Source of the DNA: Desulfolucanica intricata
GTDB taxonomy: Bacteria; Bacillota; Desulfotomaculia; Desulfotomaculales; Desulfofarciminaceae
Direction of reading: 5' to 3'
NCBI RefSeq assembly: GCF_001592105.1
Contig: NZ_BCWE01000007.1
Location: 62,001-126,000 of the forward strand
DNA: 64,000 nucleotides
A program made the translations under genes and the position numbers. The notes beneath the pieces are model-generated. The model was not told the origin of the DNA. It ran no database searches and was given only the letters and a program-made list of their open reading frames with translations. Position 1 is the first letter of the stretch, and each line of letters starts with the position of its first letter. This document shows, in pieces, positions 1 through 10,616 of the stretch.

Positions 1-1813
1 CGATAACAAGAACATCATGATTCATTTCAAGTTCTTTTTCGTACAGCGGGGTAAGTAATTGAGCCTTGGCAACAGCCATTTTCACCAGGTCTTTAGCTTT
101 TTCAGTTGCTTTTTCCGGTTCACTTTGGTGTACCCATGAACACTGGTCACGAATGTTAGCCATTTCAAACAGGTATGGGTTAAGACCTGCTTCAGTTAGT
201 GACTCTTGGAATAGAGGTTCGTGTGTTCTTGGTGTACAGGAAGCTACAACAACACGGTTTAAGTTGTATTCAGCGATTTTTTCTTTGATTTGGGCTTGTG
301 CATCTTGTGAGCATACATACAGACTTTCTTGTGCATAAACTACTCCGGGTAATGTTTTAGCGTATTCAACGGTTGCAGGTACATCTACAACACTACCAAT
401 ATTAATACCACAATGGCAAACAAATACACCGGTCCGTGGTATTTCATTATATACGTTAATTTCCTCAGGAATTTCTTTTGTTTTAACTAAAGTACCTCTT
501 GCAGGAGCAAGTTGTACTGCAGCAGCACCGGCAGCTGCACTGGCCTCTATTACTGTTTCAGGAATATCTCTCGGCCCGCTGAAAGCACCTGCAACATAAA
601 TACCAGGCTTGGATGTTTCTACACCGGTTAGTGCTTTTGCTTCACAGAAATTGTATTTATTGAGTTCGATACCGACTTTGTTGGCCAGTTCTACTATATC
701 TGATGACGGCTTTAAGCCAATTGAAAGAACTACCATATCGAATACATCAGTTGATATACTGCCATCTTCATTTGCATATCTGACTGTTAAACTCTTATCT
801 TCATTTTCTACAACATCATAGATTCTGGATCTTACAAAATTAACGCCATGTTCGTTTTTAGCTCTATCGTAATATTTTTCAAAATCTTTACCGTAGGTAC
901 GCATATCCATGAAGAAAATTGTTGTATCTAATGGATAATGGCAGTGTTCTTTTGCTATAACAGCTTCTTTAATTGCGTACATACAGCATACTGCTGAACA
1001 GTAGCCACAGCCTTCTCTTTCGTTTCTGGAACCTACACACTGTATCCAAGCGATCTTCTTAGGTTCTTTTTCATCAGCAGGTCTAATTAAGTGGCCACCA
1101 AACGGGCCGGAAGCACTCAGTAAGCGCTCAAATTCCAAACTGGTTACAACACCGGCATATTTTCCATATCCATAGTAGGTTAATTTACTGGCATCAAATT
1201 TTTCAAATCCAGGTACTAAGATAACAGAACCTACGTTAATCTCAACGATTTCGTCCTGCATCTGATGGTTAATTGCACCGGCTTGACAGGCTTCGATACA
1301 TTTACCGCAAGCTTTTGGTTTTTTCATTTTTAAACATTGAGTGGGATCAATTGCATATGCATTGGGGAAAGCTTGTGCATATGGCTTATAAATAGCTTTG
1401 CGCTGACGTAAACCCTGATCAAATTCATCTGTTACCTTTTTGGGACATTTTTCAGCACACGAACCACAGCCTGTACATTTTTCAATATCAACATATCTTG
1501 CTTTCTTCTTGATAGTTACTGTAAAATTGCCCGGCTCACCTTGAATGTCTTCTACTAAAGAAGTGGTCATTACTTCTACGTTCAAGTGTCTTCCGCATTC
1601 TACCAGCTTTGGTGAAAGAATACACATTGAACAGTCATTAGTAGGAAAGGTTTTGTCCAGCATTGGCATAGTTCCACCAATAGCAGGTGACTTTTCTACC
1701 AGATAAACATAATAGCCTGATTCAGCTAAATCAAGCGATGCCTGGATACCGGCAATACCGGCTCCTACAACTAAAACTGAACCGGTTACTGGTTTTGAAG
1801 TATCTAAAGTCAT
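1..1813 (-). CDS. hdrA: CoB-CoM heterodisulfide reductase subunit A-like protein (HdrA), C-terminus beyond window
   Basis: This is an open frame of about 604 codons that leaves the window at its left edge, so the C-terminus is missing. Near the N-terminus is an FAD-binding GxGxxG segment (VLVVGAGIAGIQASLDLA). Ferredoxin-type clusters follow (CTGCGSCAEKCP and ACGKCIEACQAG), then the HdrA-type segment GCGYCSAVCC, then the repeated-half motif VFVCHCGINIG and VVVASCTPRTHEP. HdrA proteins carry FAD and several [4Fe-4S] clusters and act in flavin-based electron bifurcation or confurcation. In acetogens and sulfate reducers hdrA genes often lie beside CODH/ACS and metF/metV genes, and here it follows acsE in the same direction. 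The ATG at 1813 is the only start before an in-frame TAG just upstream. The nearest strong GGAGG is about 17 nt away, which is unusually far. No in-frame UGA is seen in this part, so there is no sign of selenocysteine here. Confidence 0.9.
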   Translation of the reverse strand, partial: MTLDTSKPVTGSVLVVGAGIAGIQASLDLAESGYYVYLVEKSPAIGGTMPMLDKTFPTNDCSMCILSPKLVECGRHLNVEVMTTSLVEDIQGEPGNFTVTIKKKARYVDIEKCTGCGSCAEKCPKKVTDEFDQGLRQRKAIYKPYAQAFPNAYAIDPTQCLKMKKPKACGKCIEACQAGAINHQMQDEIVEINVGSVILVPGFEKFDASKLTYYGYGKYAGVVTSLEFERLLSASGPFGGHLIRPADEKEPKKIAWIQCVGSRNEREGCGYCSAVCCMYAIKEAVIAKEHCHYPLDTTIFFMDMRTYGKDFEKYYDRAKNEHGVNFVRSRIYDVVENEDKSLTVRYANEDGSISTDVFDMVVLSIGLKPSSDIVELANKVGIELNKYNFCEAKALTGVETSKPGIYVAGAFSGPRDIPETVIEASAAAGAAAVQLAPARGTLVKTKEIPEEINVYNEIPRTGVFVCHCGINIGSVVDVPATVEYAKTLPGVVYAQESLYVCSQDAQAQIKEKIAEYNLNRVVVASCTPRTHEPLFQESLTEAGLNPYLFEMANIRDQCSWVHQSEPEKATEKAKDLVKMAVAKAQLLTPLYEKELEMNHDVLVI

Positions 1814-2348
1814 ATAAGCATCACATCCGTCCTCCTATTTTCGGCGTTTCGACAAAATGGAAGGTGATTTTACCGGTTGGGCAGGAAGAGATTATTTTAT
1901 GACCGGACGCCCATGCCGATCCCCTTATAATGGAACAATGATTATCTAATAAAATGGCAATGAAAATTAATTTATTGACCCTATTTACTTTTTATTTATC
2001 TATTGTGTATTATTGTGAAATAGGTGCCAATTTACATGCTACAGCTTTTCACCTCCATTATAATAATGCATTCCTATAATGAATTCTCCTAATAATGTCT
2101 CTTTTCCTTTTAAATTTGAAAAAAATTTAAAAAACTAGATAGTTAATTTTATTATTTATTTCACAAAGATGACAAACACAAAATAAAATAATTAATAATT
2201 ATTTAGGTAATAGATAAAGTTTTAAAATCAAATTATTAAATTTATTAGAATTCTTCAGGTAGAGACGTCTTAACTTAGTATAATATTTATCACAATAGCT
2301 TGTCAATTACTTTATCTGTTTACAAATTTGATAACATAAATCTCTATT
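1814..2348. other. Intergenic region upstream of hdrA
   Basis: About 535 bp of mostly A+T-rich sequence lies between hdrA and the hairpin after acsE. On the minus strand it holds two strong SD-like stretches (GGAGGTGAAAAG near 2045-2057 and GGAGG near 1832) that are not followed by a convincing gene. Any ORF after them ends within about ten codons. The length suggests that hdrA has its own promoter or leader, but I cannot name a known riboswitch here. Confidence 0.4.
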
Positions 2349-2396
2349 AAATAAATCAGGTGATAACCATTACCGGTTACCACCTGATTTATTTAT
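2349..2396. terminator. Hairpin terminator after acsE
   Basis: A long inverted repeat has outer arms AAATAAATCAGGTG and CACCTGATTTATTT and an imperfect inner continuation. It directly follows the acsE stop codon on the minus strand and is A/T-rich on both flanks, so it could work in either direction. It separates the acs genes from hdrA. Confidence 0.7.
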
Positions 2397-4177
<1,781 letters not shown>

Positions 4178-4216
4178 GTCTCCCGCTCCTTTCTGTTAGC
4201 TAACTTTCTTAGTTAA

Positions 4217-4978
4217 TTATAAAATATTGGCCTTTTTTAATATATCATTGACAGCTAATACCACCTGTGAATCATCCGGAAGAGATACAAGCGATTTACT
4301 GTGCAAATCATATTCACGAACTTGATCATCTAAGGGAATAGTACCAATTAGCTCTAAACCGGTTTTATCAATTTCTTCCTTCAATGCATCTATTGTACCT
4401 TCTTCGACCTTAGTGACAATCAAGTAAATCTTTTTAATTTTTAGATTCAGAGAATCAGCCAAATCTTTTACACGCTTGGCTGATCGTATTCCCCGAGCGC
4501 TTGAATCACTTACAACAAATAATATATCTACATCCTGAGTGGTACGACGACTTAAATGCTCTAAACCGGCCTCATTATCCATTACTACGTAATCATAATC
4601 TTTACTTAGTTCGGATGTGAAGCCTTTTACCAAGTTATTGGCATAACAGTAACAACCCGGTCCTTCAGGCCCTCCCATAACCAATAAATCCACATCATCA
4701 CCTTCACTAAGTGATTGATGAACTTTGTATTGCACGTATTGATCCTTGGTCATACCTGCAGGCATGGGCTCTAAATTATTGTTAATTCTAGCCATCAACT
4801 CGGACAGGGTATCATCTACCTTCATTCCTAAAGCTTCACCTAAATTTGCATTTGCGTCAGCATCTACTGCAAAAACCGGGCCTTTACCTGCCTTAACCAA
4901 TTGTCTGATGAGTATTGATGCAAAAGTTGTTTTACCAGTACCACCTTTACCGGCAACAGCTATTTGAAAAGCCATCAT
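4217..4978 (-). CDS. acsF: CooC/AcsF-type nickel-insertion ATPase (second copy)
   Basis: A MinD/ParA-like P-loop ATPase of the CooC family, thought to help insert nickel into CODH or acetyl-CoA synthase. It starts MMAFQIAVAGKGGTGKTTF, with the deviant Walker A loop. CooC-like features follow: VMGGPEGPGCYCYANN, with the paired cysteines used at the dimer interface, and YVVMDNEAGLEHLSRRT. The ATG at 4978 or 4975 is preferred over an upstream start because AAAGGA lies 6-9 nt before it. It sits inside the operon between the corrinoid activator and acsD. The second paralogue is at 12766-13533, so the operon carries one CooC-type ATPase at its head and one internally. Which matures CODH and which ACS cannot be told from sequence alone. 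Confidence 0.88.
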   Translation of the reverse strand: MMAFQIAVAGKGGTGKTTFASILIRQLVKAGKGPVFAVDADANANLGEALGMKVDDTLSELMARINNNLEPMPAGMTKDQYVQYKVHQSLSEGDDVDLLVMGGPEGPGCYCYANNLVKGFTSELSKDYDYVVMDNEAGLEHLSRRTTQDVDILFVVSDSSARGIRSAKRVKDLADSLNLKIKKIYLIVTKVEEGTIDALKEEIDKTGLELIGTIPLDDQVREYDLHSKSLVSLPDDSQVVLAVNDILKKANIL

Positions 4979-5008
4979 TCCACATCCTTTCAACGTTTGT
5001 TGCAGCTA

Positions 5009-6889
5009 TTATTCCTTTAACGAGGGAAATAAACTTAAGTCTGTATGTGGCAAGAAGAGCGCAGAAACATACTCATCCATAAAATCATTACCTATGCTAA
5101 GCTCCAGGTAAGTCATTTTTGAAGCTAACTGCACTGCTTCATCACGTGCTTCTCTTGACAGAAGAACTAATTTTGCTCCTTTAACAGAACTGTTCCCAAT
5201 ATACTTGTATTTTTCAAAATCAATATCAGGGAATAAACCGATACTTACAGCATCCTTTAAACTGATATAACGACCAAATCCACCGGCAATTTTAATTTCC
5301 TCAATAATTTCAACAGGTAGATCCATCATTCTCAGCATAGTACGAATGCCGGCAAAAACTGCACCTTTCGAGCGAATCAGGTTTTTAATATCGGCTTCGG
5401 ATATAGTTATATCTTGGCCATTACCTGAATTTTCTTTTGGTACTAATATAAATTCGGGCCCATCATCAGAAGGTCGAATTCGTGGGCTCGATAAGTTTGG
5501 TGAAAAATTACCCGTACGGTCAATAATACCTACTTTTCTCATACCGGCAATACAATCTATCAAGCCGGAACCACAAATACCAACTGCTTTAGCACCACCA
5601 ACCGTAGTATACTCTACGTCTAAAGTATCCGGTAGAATATTTAACCTTTCTATAGCACCCCTCATGGCCCGCATACCGCATTTAATACCACCGCCTTCAA
5701 AAGCCGGTCCGGCGGAGCAGGCACAAGTCATTAGCCAATCTTTATTACCCAGAACCATTTCACCGTTAGTACCCACATCTATAAACAGAGTTATTTTCTC
5801 AGTTTTATCTATACCGATAACATGAGCACCTGAAGTTATATCACCGCCGACGTAACTGGCAACTCCAGGTAAACAATAAACCCAAGCCTGCTCATTAATC
5901 ATCAAACCGGCTTCTCCGGCTCGAATAGGTTCAGGCGCGTTTACTGCAGGTGTATATGGTTCTAAACGGATATACTTAGGATCAATGCCTAAGAAAAGAT
6001 GAACCATGGTTGTATTTCCTGCACATACAGCATAATTAATGCTATCTTGTTCAATATTATTTTCAGCTATAAGCTGCCGAATAAGTTCATTAATTGTATT
6101 AAGAACAGCGTTTCTTAATTCCTCCATGCCGTTCTTTTCTTCAGTAGCATGAACAATTCTTGAAATGATATCATCACCATAAACAGCCTGTTTGTTATAG
6201 CTACCCTTTTGAGCAACAGTATCACCTGTTTCAAGATCAACCAGATTAACAACAACTGTTGTGGTTCCGATATCTATAGCTAAGCCATAATATTTATTAT
6301 TCTCCCAGCCAGGTTCGACAGCGGCTATTTCAGTATAGCCCATTACATCAGCCAGAGAAACAGTAACTTTCCACTGTTCCTGGCGCAATATTTGTGGTAA
6401 ATTACGAATAGTATTTAAACTAATTCGTAAATCTTTAATTCCTGTAGCTTTACTGACAGCCATTTCAAGTCGAGCCAAGTCATCCGTGCTATCCGTTAAG
6501 GACGGCTCGGGGAGTTCTATTTTTATTTTTCTATATAAAGGATCAATTACTAACTGTTCAGTTTCTCCTGCAGTAGCTTCCTCTAAAAGAACCTGATGCT
6601 CACTGAGCCTGGATTCTTCCGGGATCTCAACTACCAAATCACTTTCAGCAGTAGTCTGACAGGAAAGAACATAGCCGTTAGCTAATTGCTCCTCGGTCAA
6701 CTTGGCAGTCCGTGCCGACTTGAATTTGCCTTCCTTGATGATTACCTTACAACGTCCGCATGTACCGGCACCACCGCAGGAACCCTTAATAGAAATTCCA
6801 GCTTCAGCAGCCGCTTGCAAAAGATTCTCTTGTTCAGATATAGTAACTTTTTTATTGTCAGGCAGGAAGTTCACAGTAAAGTTCGGCAT
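5009..6889 (-). CDS. Reductive activator of corrinoid protein (RACo, ORF7-type, ASKHA + 2Fe-2S)
   Basis: A 626-residue protein that should use ATP to put oxidised Co(II) corrinoid protein back into the active Co(I) state. Residues 1-95 form a plant-type [2Fe-2S] ferredoxin domain with CGGAGTCGRC around residues 38-47 and a later SCQT cysteine. After a linker, a large actin-like ATPase (ASKHA) region begins near residue 200 (AIDIGTTTVVVNLVDLETG). Further nucleotide-binding glycine motifs include FIDVGTNGEM and IKIAGGFGRYI. The length and domain order match the ORF7/RACo family of acs clusters. It lies between acsC and the second CooC. The SD is AAAGGG about 12 nt upstream. Confidence 0.9.
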   Translation of the reverse strand: MPNFTVNFLPDNKKVTISEQENLLQAAAEAGISIKGSCGGAGTCGRCKVIIKEGKFKSARTAKLTEEQLANGYVLSCQTTAESDLVVEIPEESRLSEHQVLLEEATAGETEQLVIDPLYRKIKIELPEPSLTDSTDDLARLEMAVSKATGIKDLRISLNTIRNLPQILRQEQWKVTVSLADVMGYTEIAAVEPGWENNKYYGLAIDIGTTTVVVNLVDLETGDTVAQKGSYNKQAVYGDDIISRIVHATEEKNGMEELRNAVLNTINELIRQLIAENNIEQDSINYAVCAGNTTMVHLFLGIDPKYIRLEPYTPAVNAPEPIRAGEAGLMINEQAWVYCLPGVASYVGGDITSGAHVIGIDKTEKITLFIDVGTNGEMVLGNKDWLMTCACSAGPAFEGGGIKCGMRAMRGAIERLNILPDTLDVEYTTVGGAKAVGICGSGLIDCIAGMRKVGIIDRTGNFSPNLSSPRIRPSDDGPEFILVPKENSGNGQDITISEADIKNLIRSKGAVFAGIRTMLRMMDLPVEIIEEIKIAGGFGRYISLKDAVSIGLFPDIDFEKYKYIGNSSVKGAKLVLLSREARDEAVQLASKMTYLELSIGNDFMDEYVSALFLPHTDLSLFPSLKE

Positions 6890-6925
6890 AATTATCGGAC
6901 CCTTTCTTTTTTTTAATAGACTTAC

Positions 6926-8257
6926 TTATGACCAGCGCTGTTTCAAGAAGGAAGGAATACCTGCAGATTCTCTTGGTCCTACCAGTACTTCCCAGCCGGA
7001 AATCTCATTTAATTTACCACTGAGAACTGCAACTCCACCCGGGAGGATAAGTTTCTTGTGATTTACTTTTTCTTCGATACCGGTCTTCTGCATTAATTCA
7101 TAAATTGATTCAGGGGTAAGTTTACCTGCTGCCCAAGCGGTTAATACGGAAGTACCGTCGGTGTCAACCGGTAATATATAGGCCGGTATTCTTGCAGCTT
7201 CAACATCACCGGCAACACAGAAGTAAGTTAATGAGAAGTTAGTGGTGATAAATACAGGAGCATCCGGTCCCGGTTCACCAACCTCATATAATTTAGCTTC
7301 TACAGCAATCGGTTTTTGTGGGTCTGTGTAAATATTTAAGCGTAAGGTAATTAGTGGTAATATGTCTGCAGGATCTGCAGTGTTCAATACAACTATAGCA
7401 GCATACTTGGCAATATATACACTGGCATCCAAAACAGCTTGAACGGGATCATCATTGGTAACAAATGTAATGGTCGGATATCCGAACGGACGGAAACGTT
7501 TATTAATAGCCTGGCGTCTGATTTGAGTTTGATCTGCCAGCACCTTATTTACTTCACGCGCACCGGAGTCTAAAATTAATTGCTTCCAGCCCAAAGCTGT
7601 AACTTTTTCGGACAGTTCTGCCAACTCATTTAAGTCAGCACCCTTAACTGCCAGCGGGCACTCATATTTCTTGGCTAATTCTGTCATTGCTTCATAGTTA
7701 GCAGCAGTGGCAGCATAAATTAAAGGTTTCTTAGCACCGGCTATTTCCAGAGCCTTTTCCATGGCGGCAACATCTTCGGTCATTAAAGCCAGTGGATATT
7801 CGGTATTTTCCTGAGCTGTTTTAACGGCTGCAGCAAATTTATCTGCATCACCGGAACAATTGCATACAGCAACCATGTTCACGCTAAAGGTCATACCTAC
7901 ACGATCAAAAACTAACTTGTTAATTTCTTGAACTTTACCGGCTATATTATCATCGGTATCGCATACTGAAATAGTTATTGCAGTGGGATGTTCAAAACGC
8001 TTGTCATGACGGAATAAAACTGTTTCATTACCTAGTTGAATTTCTTTGTCACCGGTACCAATCTTAACCAGTGCAACCGGAGGAGCGGAAGCTGATTCTA
8101 AAGCTTCCTTAGCAGCATCACTTACATGCGGGCATTGATCTAATCCTGCTTTACCAGCGGCAATTTGCATAGCAAAAGCCAAACAGGTAGGCTGACCGCA
8201 TTCCTTACAGTTTGTCTTTGGTAATTGTTTAAAAATGTCTAAACCTGTTAAACCCAT
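6926..8257 (-). CDS. acsC: Corrinoid iron-sulfur protein large subunit (CO dehydrogenase/ACS gamma subunit)
   Basis: The large subunit of the corrinoid methyl carrier. The start is placed at 8257 (MGLTGLDIFKQLPKTNC) because AAAGGAG lies 9 nt upstream. The longer frame has an unlikely basic extension. With this start the [4Fe-4S] cysteines fall at 17, 20, 25 and 42, the spacing known for this subunit. A TIM-barrel and a C-terminal cobalamin-binding part follow, for about 443 residues in all. The cluster reduces cobalt and the corrinoid shuttles methyl from AcsE to ACS. It is followed 36 nt later by its reductive activator. Confidence 0.95.
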   Translation of the reverse strand: MGLTGLDIFKQLPKTNCKECGQPTCLAFAMQIAAGKAGLDQCPHVSDAAKEALESASAPPVALVKIGTGDKEIQLGNETVLFRHDKRFEHPTAITISVCDTDDNIAGKVQEINKLVFDRVGMTFSVNMVAVCNCSGDADKFAAAVKTAQENTEYPLALMTEDVAAMEKALEIAGAKKPLIYAATAANYEAMTELAKKYECPLAVKGADLNELAELSEKVTALGWKQLILDSGAREVNKVLADQTQIRRQAINKRFRPFGYPTITFVTNDDPVQAVLDASVYIAKYAAIVVLNTADPADILPLITLRLNIYTDPQKPIAVEAKLYEVGEPGPDAPVFITTNFSLTYFCVAGDVEAARIPAYILPVDTDGTSVLTAWAAGKLTPESIYELMQKTGIEEKVNHKKLILPGGVAVLSGKLNEISGWEVLVGPRESAGIPSFLKQRWS

Positions 8258-8385
8258 TTTCCCGTCTCCTTTCGTGCTTGATTTGCAGCTACGATTTTTA
8301 TATTTATGTCTTAGCGGGATACTCAATAAGCTTGAGTACCCACTAAGACAATATCTAACTAATTATTAAAATAAATTATATTATT

Positions 8386-10584
8386 TTAGAAAAGTGATTC
8401 CATTGTTAAGGCCGGGTGACCTTTTTCTTCTAAGAACGGCAGAATTTCAGCGCCGGATGTTCCAACAGTTTCGTCAGCAATTTTATCAATAAAGTCTTTA
8501 CCAAGACCTGCATATTCAGCAGCTTCTTCTAATTGTGGGCGCAACTGCTCTTTTAAGTCTTTCGGCATCCAGACCAGACGTGCTAAACCACCGTCTGCAG
8601 GTACGAACTTCTTAGATGCCAGGTAACTCTTACCTATACCCATGAAGCCGGGCATTTGAGCACCGCCGCCGATGGTACCGGCTAAGGTAGAGAAGGTCAT
8701 CCCTGACGGAGTCATGCCGCCGTGTTCACGGTTAACAACCATAAAACCGTTACATTCCGGAACCATACACATAATTGCCTCGAAGCAGCCGCAGGAGGTC
8801 ATCGGGTATTCCATAATGGTATAGAAGTTTACAGCCTCAATGGTACGCTGTGAATTTTGATAGGTATACTCGTTAAAGGATTTCCATTGTCCTTTAACCG
8901 GGTCAATAACTTCACCCTTAGGAATCGGCTGGTTAGCGCCGTGCGGGTTAATTTCATAAGCAGCCTTAGCATCCAGCCAGCTAACGGCACCACACAGCCC
9001 GACACGTTCAGGAGCAACTACGCAAACGTGAGTCGGAGCAAAGGACTGACACAGTAAGCAGGAATAGAAGGTATCTACGCCCTCGTCAGTTAACAGCTTG
9101 AGACGGTCGTCACGTTTTTGGTAGTAATCTTTACGTGCAATTTCACGCATTTCCAGAACTTTAGCCTCATCAGTGATAATTGTTACTTGAATCCGGTCAA
9201 CAATGGCGGAAAACTCGGACTTAAATTTAGCATAAAGAATATCACCGATATGTTTCATCCGGAAACCTTTAGCGTAAGCATCTTTACTGATCCTTACCCA
9301 CATTAAGTCACGCTGAGCTACGTGCCACAAACCTTCACCATAGTTGGTAAAGTAGTGAATACGTCTTTCCAGAACAGGCTCAAAATCTTCCTGCATCTTA
9401 CGGCCGTACACATCTACTACGATACCAAGCGGCAGTCTGCTGCCAACTTCCAGCCCATCGATGTCCGGACCGATAAGTTCAACTTTACCGTCTTCGATAT
9501 CGTCTCCGGCCATACGTACCAGCTCGAAGGCGGGTGTTTTCTGTCCGCCGAATTCAACAAACATGTCCTTCTTACGGATACTTTCACCTTCGAAAGCCGG
9601 TCCGATTGTAATAGGAACATCAATGTCGATAGCAGTGATTTTGATACCGCGAACTTCAAGGGCGGTTTGTACAATCTTATCATAATCCGGTTCTGAAATA
9701 AACCAGTCAGGAATTTGCTTGTCTTCCGGCAACTCCTGGTCTGTAATAACCGGGAAACCAACGTTAATGGCTCCCATAGCGGCTGCGGTTTTAACCATAT
9801 CATGCTCACCGAGATAAAGCACGAAGGCCAGAACGCGACGGCGCTGGTAATCTTTCTGTGCCTCGTAATCACCCGGTTTAATGCCGCCGAACATCATACC
9901 TGCACGAAGCGCATAGTTGGCAGCGTGTACAACCTGGGTAAAGTTACCCAGAGGATAAGCGATATAATCAACACCTAGTTTTACATTCTCTTCCATTAAC
10001 TGTTCAATGATTTCATCACAGAGGAAGAGCATAAGTCCTTTTGCCATTAAACTGTCAACCAGTTTCTTAGCAGCTTTACTGTCTTTAGCACGTCCCAGGA
10101 TAACAGCTTCACCGGGGATGGTCCAGTCAACCATCTTGGTACCGTATTGACGAACTACCGGGTCACCGATAAAACCGGTCCAGGGTTTTACGTGTAAAGG
10201 ATTTTCCGGTGTATTTTGGATGTAGCGAATAGCTTCAATAATATCAGCTGCATACCATGTAGACTCACCCCACTGGCGGGCGTTCTCAAAGGTCTTAGCT
10301 TCTTTAATTTTCATACGTGCCCGGTTTAATACCGGAACACAGTCACCCAGAGTCTTAATTTCTTCACCACTTAAGCAGCGAATTACCGGAAGGTAATATG
10401 CTGTATCGGGATAACCTATCGGATGATCTTTACCGTAGGTTCTAATAGCCTGATTTAAAAGGATTTCAGCATAACTTAAAGCAGTAATTGTACCTTCATA
10501 AGCTTCTTTAAAAAGCTTTTTCGGTTCCTTTCCTGGCTCTATTGCGCCTTCAAAAATTTGATCAAAGTTGAGCGCTTCAGACAT
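8386..10584 (-). CDS. acsB: Acetyl-CoA synthase (CO dehydrogenase/ACS alpha subunit)
   Basis: ACS joins methyl, CO and CoA to acetyl-CoA at the Ni-Ni-[4Fe-4S] A-cluster. The protein has about 732 residues from MSEALNFDQ (AAGGAGG 7-12 nt upstream). Cluster ligands are visible as SCLLCQSFAPTHVC with a following VGLCGA, and as the SCGCFEAIMC segment, whose Cys-Gly-Cys binds the distal nickel. The C-terminal part TPSGMTFSTLAGTIGGG is conserved in the family. It is full length, lies 32 nt after acsA and forms the second half of the bifunctional enzyme. Confidence 0.97.
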   Translation of the reverse strand: MSEALNFDQIFEGAIEPGKEPKKLFKEAYEGTITALSYAEILLNQAIRTYGKDHPIGYPDTAYYLPVIRCLSGEEIKTLGDCVPVLNRARMKIKEAKTFENARQWGESTWYAADIIEAIRYIQNTPENPLHVKPWTGFIGDPVVRQYGTKMVDWTIPGEAVILGRAKDSKAAKKLVDSLMAKGLMLFLCDEIIEQLMEENVKLGVDYIAYPLGNFTQVVHAANYALRAGMMFGGIKPGDYEAQKDYQRRRVLAFVLYLGEHDMVKTAAAMGAINVGFPVITDQELPEDKQIPDWFISEPDYDKIVQTALEVRGIKITAIDIDVPITIGPAFEGESIRKKDMFVEFGGQKTPAFELVRMAGDDIEDGKVELIGPDIDGLEVGSRLPLGIVVDVYGRKMQEDFEPVLERRIHYFTNYGEGLWHVAQRDLMWVRISKDAYAKGFRMKHIGDILYAKFKSEFSAIVDRIQVTIITDEAKVLEMREIARKDYYQKRDDRLKLLTDEGVDTFYSCLLCQSFAPTHVCVVAPERVGLCGAVSWLDAKAAYEINPHGANQPIPKGEVIDPVKGQWKSFNEYTYQNSQRTIEAVNFYTIMEYPMTSCGCFEAIMCMVPECNGFMVVNREHGGMTPSGMTFSTLAGTIGGGAQMPGFMGIGKSYLASKKFVPADGGLARLVWMPKDLKEQLRPQLEEAAEYAGLGKDFIDKIADETVGTSGAEILPFLEEKGHPALTMESLF

Positions 10585-10616
10585 TCTGTTTCCTCCTTTC
10601 AATCTTGGAATTAATA

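Noticed and set aside
1-1813. hdrA as a selenoprotein, suggested by the tRNA-Sec gene
   Set aside because: The visible frame has no internal UGA.
1995-2030. TTGTGTATTATTGTGAAATA as a Rex operator upstream of hdrA
   Set aside because: It has half-site-like pieces but not the palindrome TTGTGAA-n4-TTCACAA; too weak to call.
5346-5825. 159-codon plus-strand frame within the corrinoid activator gene
   Set aside because: Antisense shadow; the minus-strand frame has clear ferredoxin and ASKHA motifs.
9322-9872. Open frames of 74-151 codons on both strands inside acsB
   Set aside because: Shadows of the strongly conserved acsB frame, without start signals or family features.
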